Notes: generated by a model from the letters alone, not told the origin. A stretch of 64,000 nucleotides of DNA from JANNPJ01 sp965200525 (GCA_965200525.1 OZ241368.1:2914001-2978000), one strand, 5' to 3'. Positions 34,081 to 42,561 are shown, counted from the first letter of the stretch. Numbers and translations: made by a program.

Positions 34081-34196
34081 TGCTGGGCTCCAAGTCTTCG
34101 GTGGTGCGGCCCTCGGCCCGGTTGCAGCCAGGCCGAGGGCACCAACGGGTGATCACTGACGGGTGCAGCTCGCCGACCAGGGCGAACCGCGGATGG

Positions 34197-34586
34197 TTAG
34201 CCGGCCTGAGCGGCCCGACCGGTACGGGGACCGCGGAACCCGGTGGCCCGGTAGGCGATGGCGACTCGGGGCTTGGCCCGGTTGGAGTCCAGGTAGGGGA
34301 TGACCTGCAACCCCTCGAACTCCACCGGGGCCATCAGCCCGTTCGCCGGGACCGGCTGCACGTCCGCGGCGATCTTCACCTTCACTTCCCGCTTGCCCTG
34401 CTGCGCGGTGGGGTCCAGCACCGACACTGACCACAGGCGCAGGCCGGTGGTCTTGTCACGGTCCTGCGGGTCACCCTCACCGGCCCTTTTCTTGTCGAAG
34501 TCCTCCACCGGATCCACCGACAGCAGCAATACCGGCTGGGTGAAGACATCCTCGTGACGAACATTGATCCGACCCTCAACAGCCAT
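34197..34586 (-). CDS. pra: Plasmid replication, integration and excision activator-like protein
   Basis: From ATG 34586 (GGGAG upstream) the 129-residue protein matches the known Pra pattern: M-A-V-E-G-R-I-N-V near the start, V-D-P-V-E-D-F-D-K-K, D-K-T-T-G-L-R-L-W-S-V-S-V-L-D, V-K-V-K-I-A-A-D-V-Q-P-V-P and F-E-G-L-Q-V-I-P-Y. In pSAM2, Pra activates the rep-xis-int operon and so controls replication and excision. Here it is the first gene of the minus-strand backbone, divergent from an XRE regulator across an AT-rich control region. Confidence 0.82.
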   Translation of the reverse strand: MAVEGRINVRHEDVFTQPVLLLSVDPVEDFDKKRAGEGDPQDRDKTTGLRLWSVSVLDPTAQQGKREVKVKIAADVQPVPANGLMAPVEFEGLQVIPYLDSNRAKPRVAIAYRATGFRGPRTGRAAQAG

Positions 34587-34689
34587 TCCTGTTTCTCCCT
34601 CTGTTCGCGCACCCCACAGAACCGGAAACAGCGGATACACCGCTGACGCCGGATCGTTTCCGTGGAGCTGAGCCACCGTCGGTGACCTG

Positions 34690-34860
34690 CAAGAACATCA
34701 TGAACCGGTAATCAACCGCGTTTCAACCGTTAAGCAATAGGTGCAGGTGCGCTGTGCATATCTTCAGGTCGGGTATGTATATTCGGATTGGTTTACTAGT
34801 CATGGTTGGCATGGTCGTTCTGACGGGTGGGCAGAATGGGATTTCATGCCATTAATATTC
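34690..34860. promoter_or_regulatory. AT-rich divergent control region of the element
   Basis: This stretch between pra and the XRE gene is clearly richer in A and T than the genes around it and has repeated CAACCG elements near 34712-34729. It should contain the divergent promoters and the operator of the adjacent XRE repressor. No consensus operator could be assigned by eye. Confidence 0.4.
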
Positions 34861-34865
34861 GCCGT

Positions 34866-35303
34866 ATGGCTGAGCCGAACACGTCCTCGGTGTACACATC
34901 CCGAGGCCAGGTCGAGGGTGAGGACTGGCCCGCCGTCGCGCACGCGCTGAACGAGCGGATGGCCGCCCGCCGGGTAGGACAGCAGGAACTGGCACAACTG
35001 TCCGGGGTATCGGTGTCGACGCTGCGTCAGGTCCAGCACGGCGCCGGCCGACGGGTGCAGAACAAGACCCTGACCGCGATCTCCCAGGCCCTCGGCTGGC
35101 CCGGTGACCACCTGACCCGGGTCCTCCTGACCAGCCACCAGGCCCGCCCGGCAGCCCAGGTCGAAGGCGGCGGTGATCAGGTGCTGGCGGCCCTGCATCG
35201 GGTCGAGCAGCACCTGCGGGAGCTGGGCGAGCGCCTGGCCGGGATCGAGACTGCCATCGGCACTCAGGCCGCCCAGGCTGACTCTGCGCAGGCGGACCGC
35301 TAG
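34866..35303 (+). CDS. XRE-family helix-turn-helix regulator
   Basis: 145 residues from ATG 34866; no ribosome-binding site precedes it, so a leaderless message is possible. An XRE HTH is visible at about residues 20-75: L-N-E-R-M-A-A-R-R-V-G-Q-Q-E-L-A-Q-L-S-G-V-S-V-S-T-L-R-Q-V-Q-H. The C-terminus is a coiled-coil-like helix (V-E-Q-H-L-R-E-L-G-E-R-L-A-G-I-E). Position next to pra suggests the KorSA-like role of keeping the element silent, although KorSA itself is GntR-type. Its stop codon TAG overlaps the convergent gene's stop (CTAG). Confidence 0.8.
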   Translation: MAEPNTSSVYTSRGQVEGEDWPAVAHALNERMAARRVGQQELAQLSGVSVSTLRQVQHGAGRRVQNKTLTAISQALGWPGDHLTRVLLTSHQARPAAQVEGGGDQVLAALHRVEQHLRELGERLAGIETAIGTQAAQADSAQADR

Positions 35304-35572
35304 GAACGGATGGGGGCAGCGCCGGGGGCAGGGTGCAGCTGGACGAGCAGGATGGACCGGGTTTGTTCACTGACCCGCACCTGCGCGACCCATGGCAGGG
35401 CGCTGAGGCAGTGAAAAGCGTTCTCCTGCATCGCCGGGCCGCCCAGCCCGTGCAGGTAGACCACGATCCGGTCCGGGTCGCTCTCGCTGGCCGTCACCGC
35501 CAGCACCTGGACCCCCCGGGCGATGAGGACTCGACGCATCGTCGATGCGTCTTTCGCTGTGCGGCGGGGCAT
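35300..35572 (-). CDS. Hypothetical protein, 90 aa
   Basis: Starts at ATG 35572, 5 bp after the stop of the upstream gene at 35578, so the two are probably co-translated. The protein is basic at the start (M-P-R-R-T-A-K-D-A), followed by an alternating beta/alpha pattern (R-I-V-V-Y-L-H-G-L, then V-A-Q-V-R-V-S-E). No recognised domain. It is convergent with the XRE regulator, sharing the palindromic stop CTAG. The pair with the 99-aa protein may be an accessory control module. Confidence 0.6.
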   Translation of the reverse strand: MPRRTAKDASTMRRVLIARGVQVLAVTASESDPDRIVVYLHGLGGPAMQENAFHCLSALPWVAQVRVSEQTRSILLVQLHPAPGAAPIRS

Positions 35573-35577
35573 GCCCG

Positions 35578-35877
35578 TCAGAGCCGCTCGTGCAGCGCGT
35601 CGATGAAGTCCGGGGTGATGGTCCACCAGCCGACAGCGCGGATGACCAGGGCGACCTGGTGGCCGTCCAGGGGTGTCCACATGACGTCGTCCACCACGAT
35701 CGTGGCGCGGCGGGTGCCGAGCCAGCCGCGGAACACGTCCCGGTCCATAACGGCCTGGCAGGTTCCCCGATGCCACAGCTCGACCGTCTCGCGGCGGATC
35801 CGGAACTCGATCGACACGTGCCGACCGGTGCCGCTCATCACCTCGATCACGTAGTGACCGGCGCTCTGCCCTGCCAT
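35578..35877 (-). CDS. Small conserved-type protein with V-M-D-R-D-x-F-R motif
   Basis: 99 residues. The centre has R-R-E-T-V-E-L-W-H-R-G-T-C and A-V-M-D-R-D-V-F-R-G-W-L followed by D-D-V-M-W-T. The same arrangement occurs in the protein at 51348-51674 outside the element (R-R-E-T-V…A-V-M-D-R-D-Y-F-R-A-W-L…D-D-A-I-W-T), so the two are homologues. This shows it is a genuine family, though I cannot name its function. In both cases it sits close to an XRE regulator. Confidence 0.72.
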   Translation of the reverse strand: MAGQSAGHYVIEVMSGTGRHVSIEFRIRRETVELWHRGTCQAVMDRDVFRGWLGTRRATIVVDDVMWTPLDGHQVALVIRAVGWWTITPDFIDALHERL

Positions 35878-36156
35878 GCCCTCACCCCGATGCTCGGATC
35901 CCTTGGTGGGCCGGCCGCCCCGCGGAGTCGATTCTCAGCACGGTGGCGGCCGGCTGAGCACGAGCCTTCTGCGAGCCGGACAGCCGCGAAACGCACCCTT
36001 GACCAGACCAGATGTGACTGACCCAGGCCCCATCCGAGCGGTTGGACGGCGGGTTGTTGGCGCGCGAGCGGGAAGAAAGCGGCAGAGCACCCATACCGGG
36101 TTGACTTGGGCGCGGTAACCTGTCGGCGACCGACTAATCACCGTGAGAGACCAGGG

Positions 36157-37137
36157 ATGCAGCCGACGTCAAGCCCGCCGTACGTCACCTCGCCGCAGCT
36201 GATCGCCCGCGAGGACTTCCAGGCCGCCTGCATCGACGGGGACTTTGCTGAGGTCTTCCGGCTGATGGGCAAGTGGGACGGGGCCAGCCAGACCCGGATC
36301 GGCAACGCCGCCGGCCTCACCCAGTCCAGGGTCAGCCGGGTACTGCGCCGTCAGGACCGCATCATGTCCAAAGATGTCATCGCCCGCATCGCCGACGGCT
36401 TGCACATCCCCGGCCACCTCTTCGACCTCGCCCCCAGGGCCTGGGAATCCGAAGACGACAGCCCCGCCACCACGCCGTCCAGTACCCGGACCGCCTCAGC
36501 GGTCGAAGGCTTGAGCGTCATCCACGACGCGCCGCCGTCACTGATCGGCGCACCGGCCGGCGAGCTGATCGACCGGCGGTTGAGCCTGGACATCGACGTT
36601 GCCGAAAACGGGGCCGTCACCCTCAACTACCGGCAGGAACTGTTCAACGGCAGCGCCGTCCCCTTCACCCGCCTCACCCGCGAACTGTGGTTCGAGCACA
36701 CCTCCGGACCGCTCGTGATCGAAGCGCTGCCGCTGGATGAGGACGACGACAACGCCCGGAACCTGATCATCCAGAAGATCCACCAGTCGAAGCTGAACGC
36801 CCACTACGCCTGCCAAGTGTTCCCCGCCGTCCAGCCCGGGGAGTCTGCGACCATCGCCTACACCTGCACCGGCGGGCGGTTCGTGGACGAGCACTACTGG
36901 CGGCAGTCGGTGCTCTACCCGACCCAGGAGCTGAACGTGCGCCTGACCCACCACGGCATCCGCCGCCTCACCGGCTGCTCCGCCACCGAGGAACGGGCCG
37001 ACGGCTCCGAACTGTCCGCCGCCGACAGCATCGCCTGGACCCGCCACGACGACGCCGTGATCATCGAACTCACCCGCAAAGACCTCGCCGTCAACCAGGC
37101 CCTCACCCTGCGATGGGACTTCCCCCGTGCCCTCTGA
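36157..37137 (+). CDS. XRE-type HTH regulator with large C-terminal domain
   Basis: 326 residues from ATG 36157 (CAGGG upstream). The N-terminal HTH is S-Q-T-R-I-G-N-A-A-G-L-T-Q-S-R-V-S-R-V-L-R at about 47-68. The C-terminal domain of about 200 residues is beta-rich (L-S-L-D-I-D-V-A-E-N-G-A-V-T-L-N-Y) and without known motif. It overlaps the following metallopeptidase-like gene by 11 bp, so they are coupled. A frameshifted fragment of the same gene lies beyond attR at 45131. The pairing suggests a repressor whose stability is controlled by the neighbouring protease-like protein; this is inference from the ImmR/ImmA precedent. Confidence 0.78.
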   Translation: MQPTSSPPYVTSPQLIAREDFQAACIDGDFAEVFRLMGKWDGASQTRIGNAAGLTQSRVSRVLRRQDRIMSKDVIARIADGLHIPGHLFDLAPRAWESEDDSPATTPSSTRTASAVEGLSVIHDAPPSLIGAPAGELIDRRLSLDIDVAENGAVTLNYRQELFNGSAVPFTRLTRELWFEHTSGPLVIEALPLDEDDDNARNLIIQKIHQSKLNAHYACQVFPAVQPGESATIAYTCTGGRFVDEHYWRQSVLYPTQELNVRLTHHGIRRLTGCSATEERADGSELSAADSIAWTRHDDAVIIELTRKDLAVNQALTLRWDFPRAL

Positions 37138-38311
37138 GCACCCGCTGCGCGACGAAGTCGAAACCGTCATCCGCGGCTGGGACGCCCACGAGAGAGCACG
37201 CGGAGCCAGGGCGATCATCGACTACGACTTCGCCCCCACCGGCCAACCCGTCGCCCCGGCCAGTAGCCGCCTGGACGTCTACGAACGCCTCACCCACCTG
37301 CGTGAACGAGCGCAGGCCGACGGGGCCGAACGGATCAATACCAGCCTGACCGCGTACCTGGCTTACCTGCGGGCGGTCCTCGGTGAAAGGCCGCCGTTGG
37401 AGCAGTACGTCCAGGACACCCAGGGCTGCACCACGGCCGGGTGGTCACCGGACTACGTCACCGAGATCGGCCACCGCGCCCTCGAAGCCATCGCCGGCCA
37501 AGGCGTCGGCTGGGGACCGCACACCGACGACGAACTGACCCAGGTCGAGAAGCCCATCGACATGTACGAAGCCCGCGACCGGGTCCTCGAGATCGCCGCC
37601 GAAGCCGAACCCACCCTCCGCGCCCTCACCGGCAGCACCTCCCCCTACGAGGTGAGCATCGAGATCCACGACGTCGACGACTACTGGGCCTACTGGGTCG
37701 ATGGAGCCGGCTCCCAAGTCCGCCTTCGGTTCAACCTGCGCCAAGCCACGTTCACCGAAGTCCGCCTGCGCCACTTCGCCTTGCACGAGATCCTCGGCCA
37801 CGGCCTGCAGTGCGCCACCTACGCCGACCATGCCGCTCGCACGGACGTCGACTGGGTCCGGCTGTCCTCCGTGGTCCTGCCGTACCAGGTGCTTCTTGAA
37901 GGCCTGGCGCAGGCCATGCCGCTGTTCACCTCACCCGACGACCCGGCGCTGATCACACGGGTCCGGATCGAGCACTACCAGCAGCTCGTGCGCGCCGAAC
38001 TCCACCAGGCCATCAACGCTGGGGCCACCGTTGCCGAATGCGCAGCCCACGCCCGCGGCCGCATCCCTTGGTGGACCAAAAACGACATCGCCAACGAACT
38101 CTCCGACCGCAGCGTCGACCCCTTCCTACGCTCCTACCTCTGGTCCTACCCCGCCGGCATCGACTGGTTCACCACCCTCGCCGACACCGCCGCCGACCAA
38201 ACGATTTCAAACGTCCTACGAGGAGCCTTCCAACGGCCCCTCACGCCAACGGAGCTGACGGCCCTCTGGCCGGCCGGCCCGATCATTGGTGGCTACGCCC
38301 CGGCCAACTGA
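37127..38311 (+). CDS. HExxxH putative metallopeptidase
   Basis: 394 residues from GTG 37127. The motif H220-E-I-L-G-H225 is followed by L-L-E258-G-L-A, so two His and two Glu residues stand in the order expected of a gluzincin. HExxxH rather than HExxH is known in M49 dipeptidyl peptidase III and in the DUF1704/MATCAP family, the latter with an E-G-L-A third ligand at similar distance. No signal peptide is visible, so it acts in the cytoplasm. The 11-bp overlap with the XRE gene suggests the regulator as substrate or partner. Function is inferred. Confidence 0.7.
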   Translation: MPSEHPLRDEVETVIRGWDAHERARGARAIIDYDFAPTGQPVAPASSRLDVYERLTHLRERAQADGAERINTSLTAYLAYLRAVLGERPPLEQYVQDTQGCTTAGWSPDYVTEIGHRALEAIAGQGVGWGPHTDDELTQVEKPIDMYEARDRVLEIAAEAEPTLRALTGSTSPYEVSIEIHDVDDYWAYWVDGAGSQVRLRFNLRQATFTEVRLRHFALHEILGHGLQCATYADHAARTDVDWVRLSSVVLPYQVLLEGLAQAMPLFTSPDDPALITRVRIEHYQQLVRAELHQAINAGATVAECAAHARGRIPWWTKNDIANELSDRSVDPFLRSYLWSYPAGIDWFTTLADTAADQTISNVLRGAFQRPLTPTELTALWPAGPIIGGYAPAN

Positions 38312-38370
38312 CGTCGCCGCCTAAAAATCTCAGGGGTGCTTACTGCCGAAAGAATCTCTAGAGGATCAAG

Positions 38371-38391
38371 GCGGCCCACTACGTGGGCCGC
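38371..38391 (+). terminator. Hairpin after the regulator-protease pair
   Basis: A perfect 9-bp stem GCGGCCCAC / GTGGGCCGC with a 3-nt loop, 59 bp after the stop at 38311. The region from here to 38768 contains no gene; its second half (38560-38700) is AT-rich and likely holds the promoter of the next three genes. Confidence 0.7.
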
Positions 38392-38768
38392 AGCGCCGGG
38401 CCAGCCCGGCGGGCATGCGGCACCTTCGGCACCGACCCGCCGGACACCCGGCGCCCGGGATCCACTGACCACACAAAGCCAAGGCGTCCTTACGGCTGGC
38501 TTGCGATTGGTTGACATTGGACCGCAGCCAACCACCTTGGGAGCGGACCACGAGACCGTTCGCTTCTCAATTCCTGTGATCAATGGGGCGCAACGTAATC
38601 TATATCCGGCATATCATGATTCGAGTTCATACTCAGTCTCGAAGTAACTTGCAATTCCTTATACATCTGCTACATGATGCCGTTCATGCAGGTCACAGCA
38701 CCGCCGCCCGTTGAAGTGGTCGAAGCGCCTGTTCGTAGAAGTGGTGACCGAGTGAGATCGAGGAAATC

Positions 38769-39380
38769 ATGAAACCCTCCGAAATTCTCAGGCAAGCTCT
38801 GGCCGCTGTCGAAGAGGTGAAACTCCCAGATGATCTACGCGTCATCGGTTTCGAAAGAGCGATCGACCTACTTTGCCTACAAGTCGGACTATCGCAGTCC
38901 TCTGCACCCTTGTCCGTGGCCAGCACAGGTGCGCAAGTTGATTCCGAAAACGCCGTTGGCGCAGCCGGGGCCACCACACTCCTGAAGCTGACAGACGTTG
39001 CCCGAGGGCTCGGCATTCAAATCGGTCATATAGACCGAATTTTCCATGAGCACGACGGCGACCTCCAGTTTGTCGCCGACCTTGAGAAGCTCGGCAAGAC
39101 TAAGGCAGCCAAGGTGCTCGGCGTGGCTACCCTCTACATGGCAGCGCGCCAGGAGGGCAAATACGATCCGGGCGCTACAGCAGACGCCGACTTAAGGAAA
39201 GAATTGGAACGTCACGGAATCCTAGATACTGGAAACTACTCTAAGCATGTCGCCCCATTGAAATCGTTGTATAACATTAACGGCACGGGCCGGTCGGCGA
39301 CATACAAGATTAAATATGAAGGCAAACAAAAGGCGAAGGAGCTCGCTAAGGAGATCTCCGGGAGCCTCGGTGCTGGATAG
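38769..39380 (+). CDS. Cargo protein, winged-helix-like, first gene of TIR-like set
   Basis: 203 residues with codon use clearly less GC-rich than the backbone. The N-terminal half is helical and includes a linker rich in Ala, Ser and Gly. The C-terminal part (G-I-L-D-T-G-N-Y-S-K-H-V-A-P-L-K-S-L-Y-N-I-N-G… Y-K-I-K-Y-E-G-K) resembles a winged helix with a final beta hairpin. It overlaps the TIR-like gene by 11 bp, so the two are coupled. It may be a DNA-binding or sensor partner. No named family is recognised. Confidence 0.72.
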   Translation: MKPSEILRQALAAVEEVKLPDDLRVIGFERAIDLLCLQVGLSQSSAPLSVASTGAQVDSENAVGAAGATTLLKLTDVARGLGIQIGHIDRIFHEHDGDLQFVADLEKLGKTKAAKVLGVATLYMAARQEGKYDPGATADADLRKELERHGILDTGNYSKHVAPLKSLYNINGTGRSATYKIKYEGKQKAKELAKEISGSLGAG

Positions 39381-40221
39381 ATTCGCTTTACAGGTCCAAT
39401 CGATGCGCCGAGCGCCTGATCGCATATTGGTAATCGCAGATCTAGTGGGACGTAGGTCTGAAGACGGAAGGTTCTCACCAAGTGATATCACGGGCGCTTT
39501 CTACGAATTGAGTATCCCGCCTCCTGGAAACGTCAGCGCGGCATTAGCGACACTTCGTTCCGAATCTAAGGTACTGCGGCATCCGCAAGGACGATGGATG
39601 CTCACGCCGATCGGTCGCCGAACACTCGAAGGACTAGCCGTACAGAATGCTGAAAGCGTCAGCCTGGCAGCGACGCCGGCCCCCGGCGCCGTTTTCGCAC
39701 ATACAGATCACACGGTCATACCCAGTTGGGCAGCGCCTCCACGCTGGGGCCCAGGTATCGCTCGATTGCTCGATCGATACCCATTCGATCAGAATGTGCT
39801 CTGCATGACTCGATTTCCCAGTGAAGGCGCAACGCCTGACCCTGTGGCTGACGCAATAGCCGTTTCTCGTGCGACCCTTGCTGACTGCGGCCTGACGCTG
39901 CACCTAGCCAGTGACTCCATTGTTGACGAGGATCTATTTGGGAATGTTGGCGCATACATGTGGGCCTGTCGATATGGTCTAGGTATTGTTGAAGATTGCG
40001 CCGGTCGCGGACTCAATTACAATGTTGTAATTGAGCTGGGTGGCATGATGCTAACAGGCAGGAGGTGCGTCATTCTTCGGGATTTGACGTCACCGAATTT
40101 GCCTACAGATCTTGCAGGTCAAATTTACAAGTCGGTCGATCTAACTAATCGCGAACTTGTATCCAAAACTGTAAGGGAGTGGGCGGTTAAGGACTTGGCT
40201 GTTCCGGGCGCCGCCGCTTAG
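39370..40221 (+). CDS. TIR-like nucleotide-binding effector with N-terminal winged helix
   Basis: 283 residues from GTG 39370, with GGGAG 6 bp upstream; an in-frame ATG at 39316 is inside the previous gene. Residues 1-85 look like a winged helix (F-S-P-S-D-I-T… S-A-A-L-A-T-L-R-S-E-S-K-V-L). The C-terminal about 130 residues follow the pattern of TIR-like domains of the CAP12/Pycsar type (PF10137): an initial M-T-R-F-P strand, D-C-A-G-R-G-L-N-Y-N218-V-V-I-E222-L-G-G, G-R-R-C-V-I-L, and L-P-T-D-L-A-G-Q-I-Y. Such domains hydrolyse NAD+ or bind nucleotides in anti-phage defence. The effector role here is inference. Confidence 0.72.
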   Translation: MLDRFALQVQSMRRAPDRILVIADLVGRRSEDGRFSPSDITGAFYELSIPPPGNVSAALATLRSESKVLRHPQGRWMLTPIGRRTLEGLAVQNAESVSLAATPAPGAVFAHTDHTVIPSWAAPPRWGPGIARLLDRYPFDQNVLCMTRFPSEGATPDPVADAIAVSRATLADCGLTLHLASDSIVDEDLFGNVGAYMWACRYGLGIVEDCAGRGLNYNVVIELGGMMLTGRRCVILRDLTSPNLPTDLAGQIYKSVDLTNRELVSKTVREWAVKDLAVPGAAA

Positions 40222-40315
40222 ATCGGGGCCCAGCGCCAGAAACGTCGCGCAAGACGGAACCATTGCTTGACACGTCACAGCGGGGAGGTCCTATTAGCTA
40301 CTCACAGGGAGTCTC

Positions 40316-41206
40316 ATGCCTCGTGCTGAATTCGAGGAGAAGGAGTTCGAGGTAGCTGCCGCTATTGAACTGGCGTGGGGCCCCGAAGGTAGAGGAGCCA
40401 TCTACAGTTCCGGACAGGTAATCGAAAACATTCTTGGATACGATGCCGCCGCCTGTCCGTCGACCAATCACCCAATTTGGGGCGTGCTGGCGGTTTCGCG
40501 GCCCCCCGGTCTTCGTCTTTGGCCCTCATTTTGGCTCCCTGGAGTGATGCCACCCCTTGCCAGGTTGCCGAGCAATCCGGTCAGTCTCATTCTTCAATAT
40601 AAACGTCCAACATATCTTCATGGTCCCGCTGCCAAGCAATGGCATCGATGGCATCGCCCGTATTTTCGATTCGAACGAACCGCCGACCAACAGAGCGTGC
40701 TGCTCAGGCTCGAGAAGTCAATATCAGACTCCTTGCTTGTTCGATATGCGGCACCGGCATTCTGGACATCCGGTCACCTTCAAACTCACCAGATTGCAAG
40801 GACGGTACTTATTTCTTCGGGATACGTCTCGCCAAGCATGTTGGTCGGACACAAGGTCTGGACATACGAGAGGCCGGGTACGGTGGGATATCCAAATCCC
40901 TCTGGCCGAGGTGGCCAATTCCAATCATTGGCCGATATTCTTTCTTCTATGTCCTCGGCCTCTACGTCCTTAAATCAAGTTGCCATCTTTGACGGTTTCG
41001 ACGATCACCTAAGGAGGCTCGCCCAAGCTGCAACCGAGCGCGAACCGACTGCCAGGGCATTAGTTCGCGAATGGGTAGGAAGAATCTCTCCCAACCAAAA
41101 TCTTGGGACTCTCACGATACAACGGCTTGCCTATGTGGCTTCGATCCAAACGGTGCTGAACCGCATCGGAGCGACGTGGTACATGCGCGACGCGAGGGAA
41201 GGATGA
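40316..41206 (+). CDS. Cargo protein of unknown function, possible PD-(D/E)xK-like nuclease
   Basis: 296 residues with AGGGAG before ATG 40316. Pro- and Trp-rich, with L-I-L-Q94-Y-K96-R-P reminiscent of the Q-x-K strand of restriction-like nucleases and a Glu-rich N-terminal helix (F-E-E-K-E-F-E-V-A-A-A-I-E-L). A preceding catalytic Asp cannot be assigned with certainty, so the nuclease idea is weak. The C-terminal about 90 residues are helical. It lies 94 bp after the TIR-like gene on the same strand, with the same low-GC codon use, and is probably the third gene of one system. Confidence 0.65.
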   Translation: MPRAEFEEKEFEVAAAIELAWGPEGRGAIYSSGQVIENILGYDAAACPSTNHPIWGVLAVSRPPGLRLWPSFWLPGVMPPLARLPSNPVSLILQYKRPTYLHGPAAKQWHRWHRPYFRFERTADQQSVLLRLEKSISDSLLVRYAAPAFWTSGHLQTHQIARTVLISSGYVSPSMLVGHKVWTYERPGTVGYPNPSGRGGQFQSLADILSSMSSASTSLNQVAIFDGFDDHLRRLAQAATEREPTARALVREWVGRISPNQNLGTLTIQRLAYVASIQTVLNRIGATWYMRDAREG

Positions 41207-41332
41207 CCGCCGTGCGCGTCCAACGGCTGACGACAAATTCTCATTGTTTATCGGCAAGCCCTGCGATCGTTCCTCTTGCGCCGAAGGATCAAGCGGCCGT
41301 GTCACGACCAATGACCGCAGTCGCCCAACTCC

Positions 41333-41758
41333 TCAGGGTGTTTGGGTCGGGACCGGGGACCGTGTTCCGTTCAGGCTAATACAAAAATCTTTAACGGAAT
41401 TGAATTGCAAAAGCAGCAGCTTATAGGCGACAGGTCCTCCCAGCTCGGAAACGTCGTACCGCGTCCTGCGGCCCATCTCGAACAGACTGATATAGGCAAC
41501 ATGGATTGTGGGATAGAGATCACGAACCATTTGGTTCGTTCCCCGCCCTCCATTGACTATCCCGGAGGGGGCGGTGTGTTTCCTTGGGTGGCGTTCGTCC
41601 TTGTGGACGCCGATTTCATCGGCAAGCGAGGAATGAACATAGTGCAGAGCCGAATAAGCAAGAGCTACGCAAGCCCAGTCGTAGTGAGGGTCGACCAAGA
41701 AGTCCGCGACGTCCTTGTGGTGCTTCGCTCGCGCGATGTGCCAGTTCCGGTGGCCCAT
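41333..41758 (-). CDS. HEPN-like protein
   Basis: 141 residues. The layout H-x-x-x-A….D-F-L….D-W-A-C-V-A-L-A-Y-S-A-L-H-Y-V-H-S-S-L-A followed by H-P-R-K-H and, about 40 residues on, D-L-Y-P-T…F-E-M-G-R-R-T-R-Y matches a common HEPN-like family seen in mobile and defence regions. A canonical R-x4-6-H RNase motif is not clear. Its ATG overlaps the stop of the upstream small gene (TAATG), so it is translated as a coupled pair. A toxin or RNA-targeting role is possible by analogy. Confidence 0.65.
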   Translation of the reverse strand: MGHRNWHIARAKHHKDVADFLVDPHYDWACVALAYSALHYVHSSLADEIGVHKDERHPRKHTAPSGIVNGGRGTNQMVRDLYPTIHVAYISLFEMGRRTRYDVSELGGPVAYKLLLLQFNSVKDFCISLNGTRSPVPTQTP

Positions 41759-42030
41759 TAGACCTCAACGTATTCGTCATCCTGTACAGGCGCCAACGGC
41801 ACTACGTCGAACTCAACGGCGAACTCATCAGCATGAGCAGTCTCGAAATCGAGCAGGGCCTTAATGGCTAGCATCCGAGTGTCCCATGTGTACCGGTCGA
41901 TGCAGGCCCCGACACGCACGATCCTCGGCCCGGACTCCCAGCGAACACTCAGATGAGTCTTGCCAAGGTCACCGAGAAGCTTCTCGAAGCGGCCTATCAG
42001 TTCGTAGTGGAGGGTCTGCTGACTGATCAT
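41758..42030 (-). CDS. Small partner protein of the HEPN-like gene
   Basis: About 90 residues from ATG 42030 (M-I-S-Q-Q-T-L-H-Y-E-L); the frame is open to 42063. It is beta-alpha-beta in appearance: T-H-L-S-V-R-W-E…R-I-V-R-V-G-A-C-I-D-R-Y then the helix T-R-M-L-A-I-K-A-L-L-D-F-E and an acidic C-terminal tail. The stop overlaps the HEPN-like start by one base. The pairing of a small acidic first gene and a HEPN-like second gene resembles toxin-antitoxin order, but no known antitoxin family is recognised. Confidence 0.6.
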   Translation of the reverse strand: MISQQTLHYELIGRFEKLLGDLGKTHLSVRWESGPRIVRVGACIDRYTWDTRMLAIKALLDFETAHADEFAVEFDVVPLAPVQDDEYVEV

Positions 42031-42561
42031 GACCTGACCTCGCCTCTCCTCCATGCTCGACACCGTACGCCAAGTAGACAGCGTGGGTACGACAGTTCTG
42101 TCGACTGTGCGTGTCCCGTCTTGAGCTCACTGCTCAAAGACTACGCGTTGTAGTTCATCTTGTCAGAACAAATAACGCATAACGGACTGATGCGTTGATA
42201 GAACATCGCTCCTCCGCCCCAGCGATGTGGAGGACTCTCGGGAGAACGGCAGCCTTCAGCGATTTCGTATGTAGCTCACCAGGCTTCGTCCGGCCCGCGC
42301 GTGTCTCATGCTCGTTCTCGTGAGGTGACGCGCGAGGCCGATCACCTTGGGTGCCGGGCTCACCTTCCGGTACCACGCCCGATCTCCCCGTCAATCCCCA
42401 ACTCTGCGAGCTGGTCCGGGTATGTGCTCACCGCACATGCGCGCGGCTGGGTCGATCGGCAGGGGGGATTGACGGCGAGCCTCGCCGGGCGCGGTACCTG
42501 CGGCCTGTCGGCAGGGGCACACAACGCCCCCGCCGCCACTGCCAACGAAGGGCCACGGATC

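Noticed and set aside
41071..41761. Plus-strand frames at 41071-41379 and 41342-41761
   Set aside because: They oppose the coupled HEPN-like pair or overlap the end of the previous gene, and they show no protein-like pattern.
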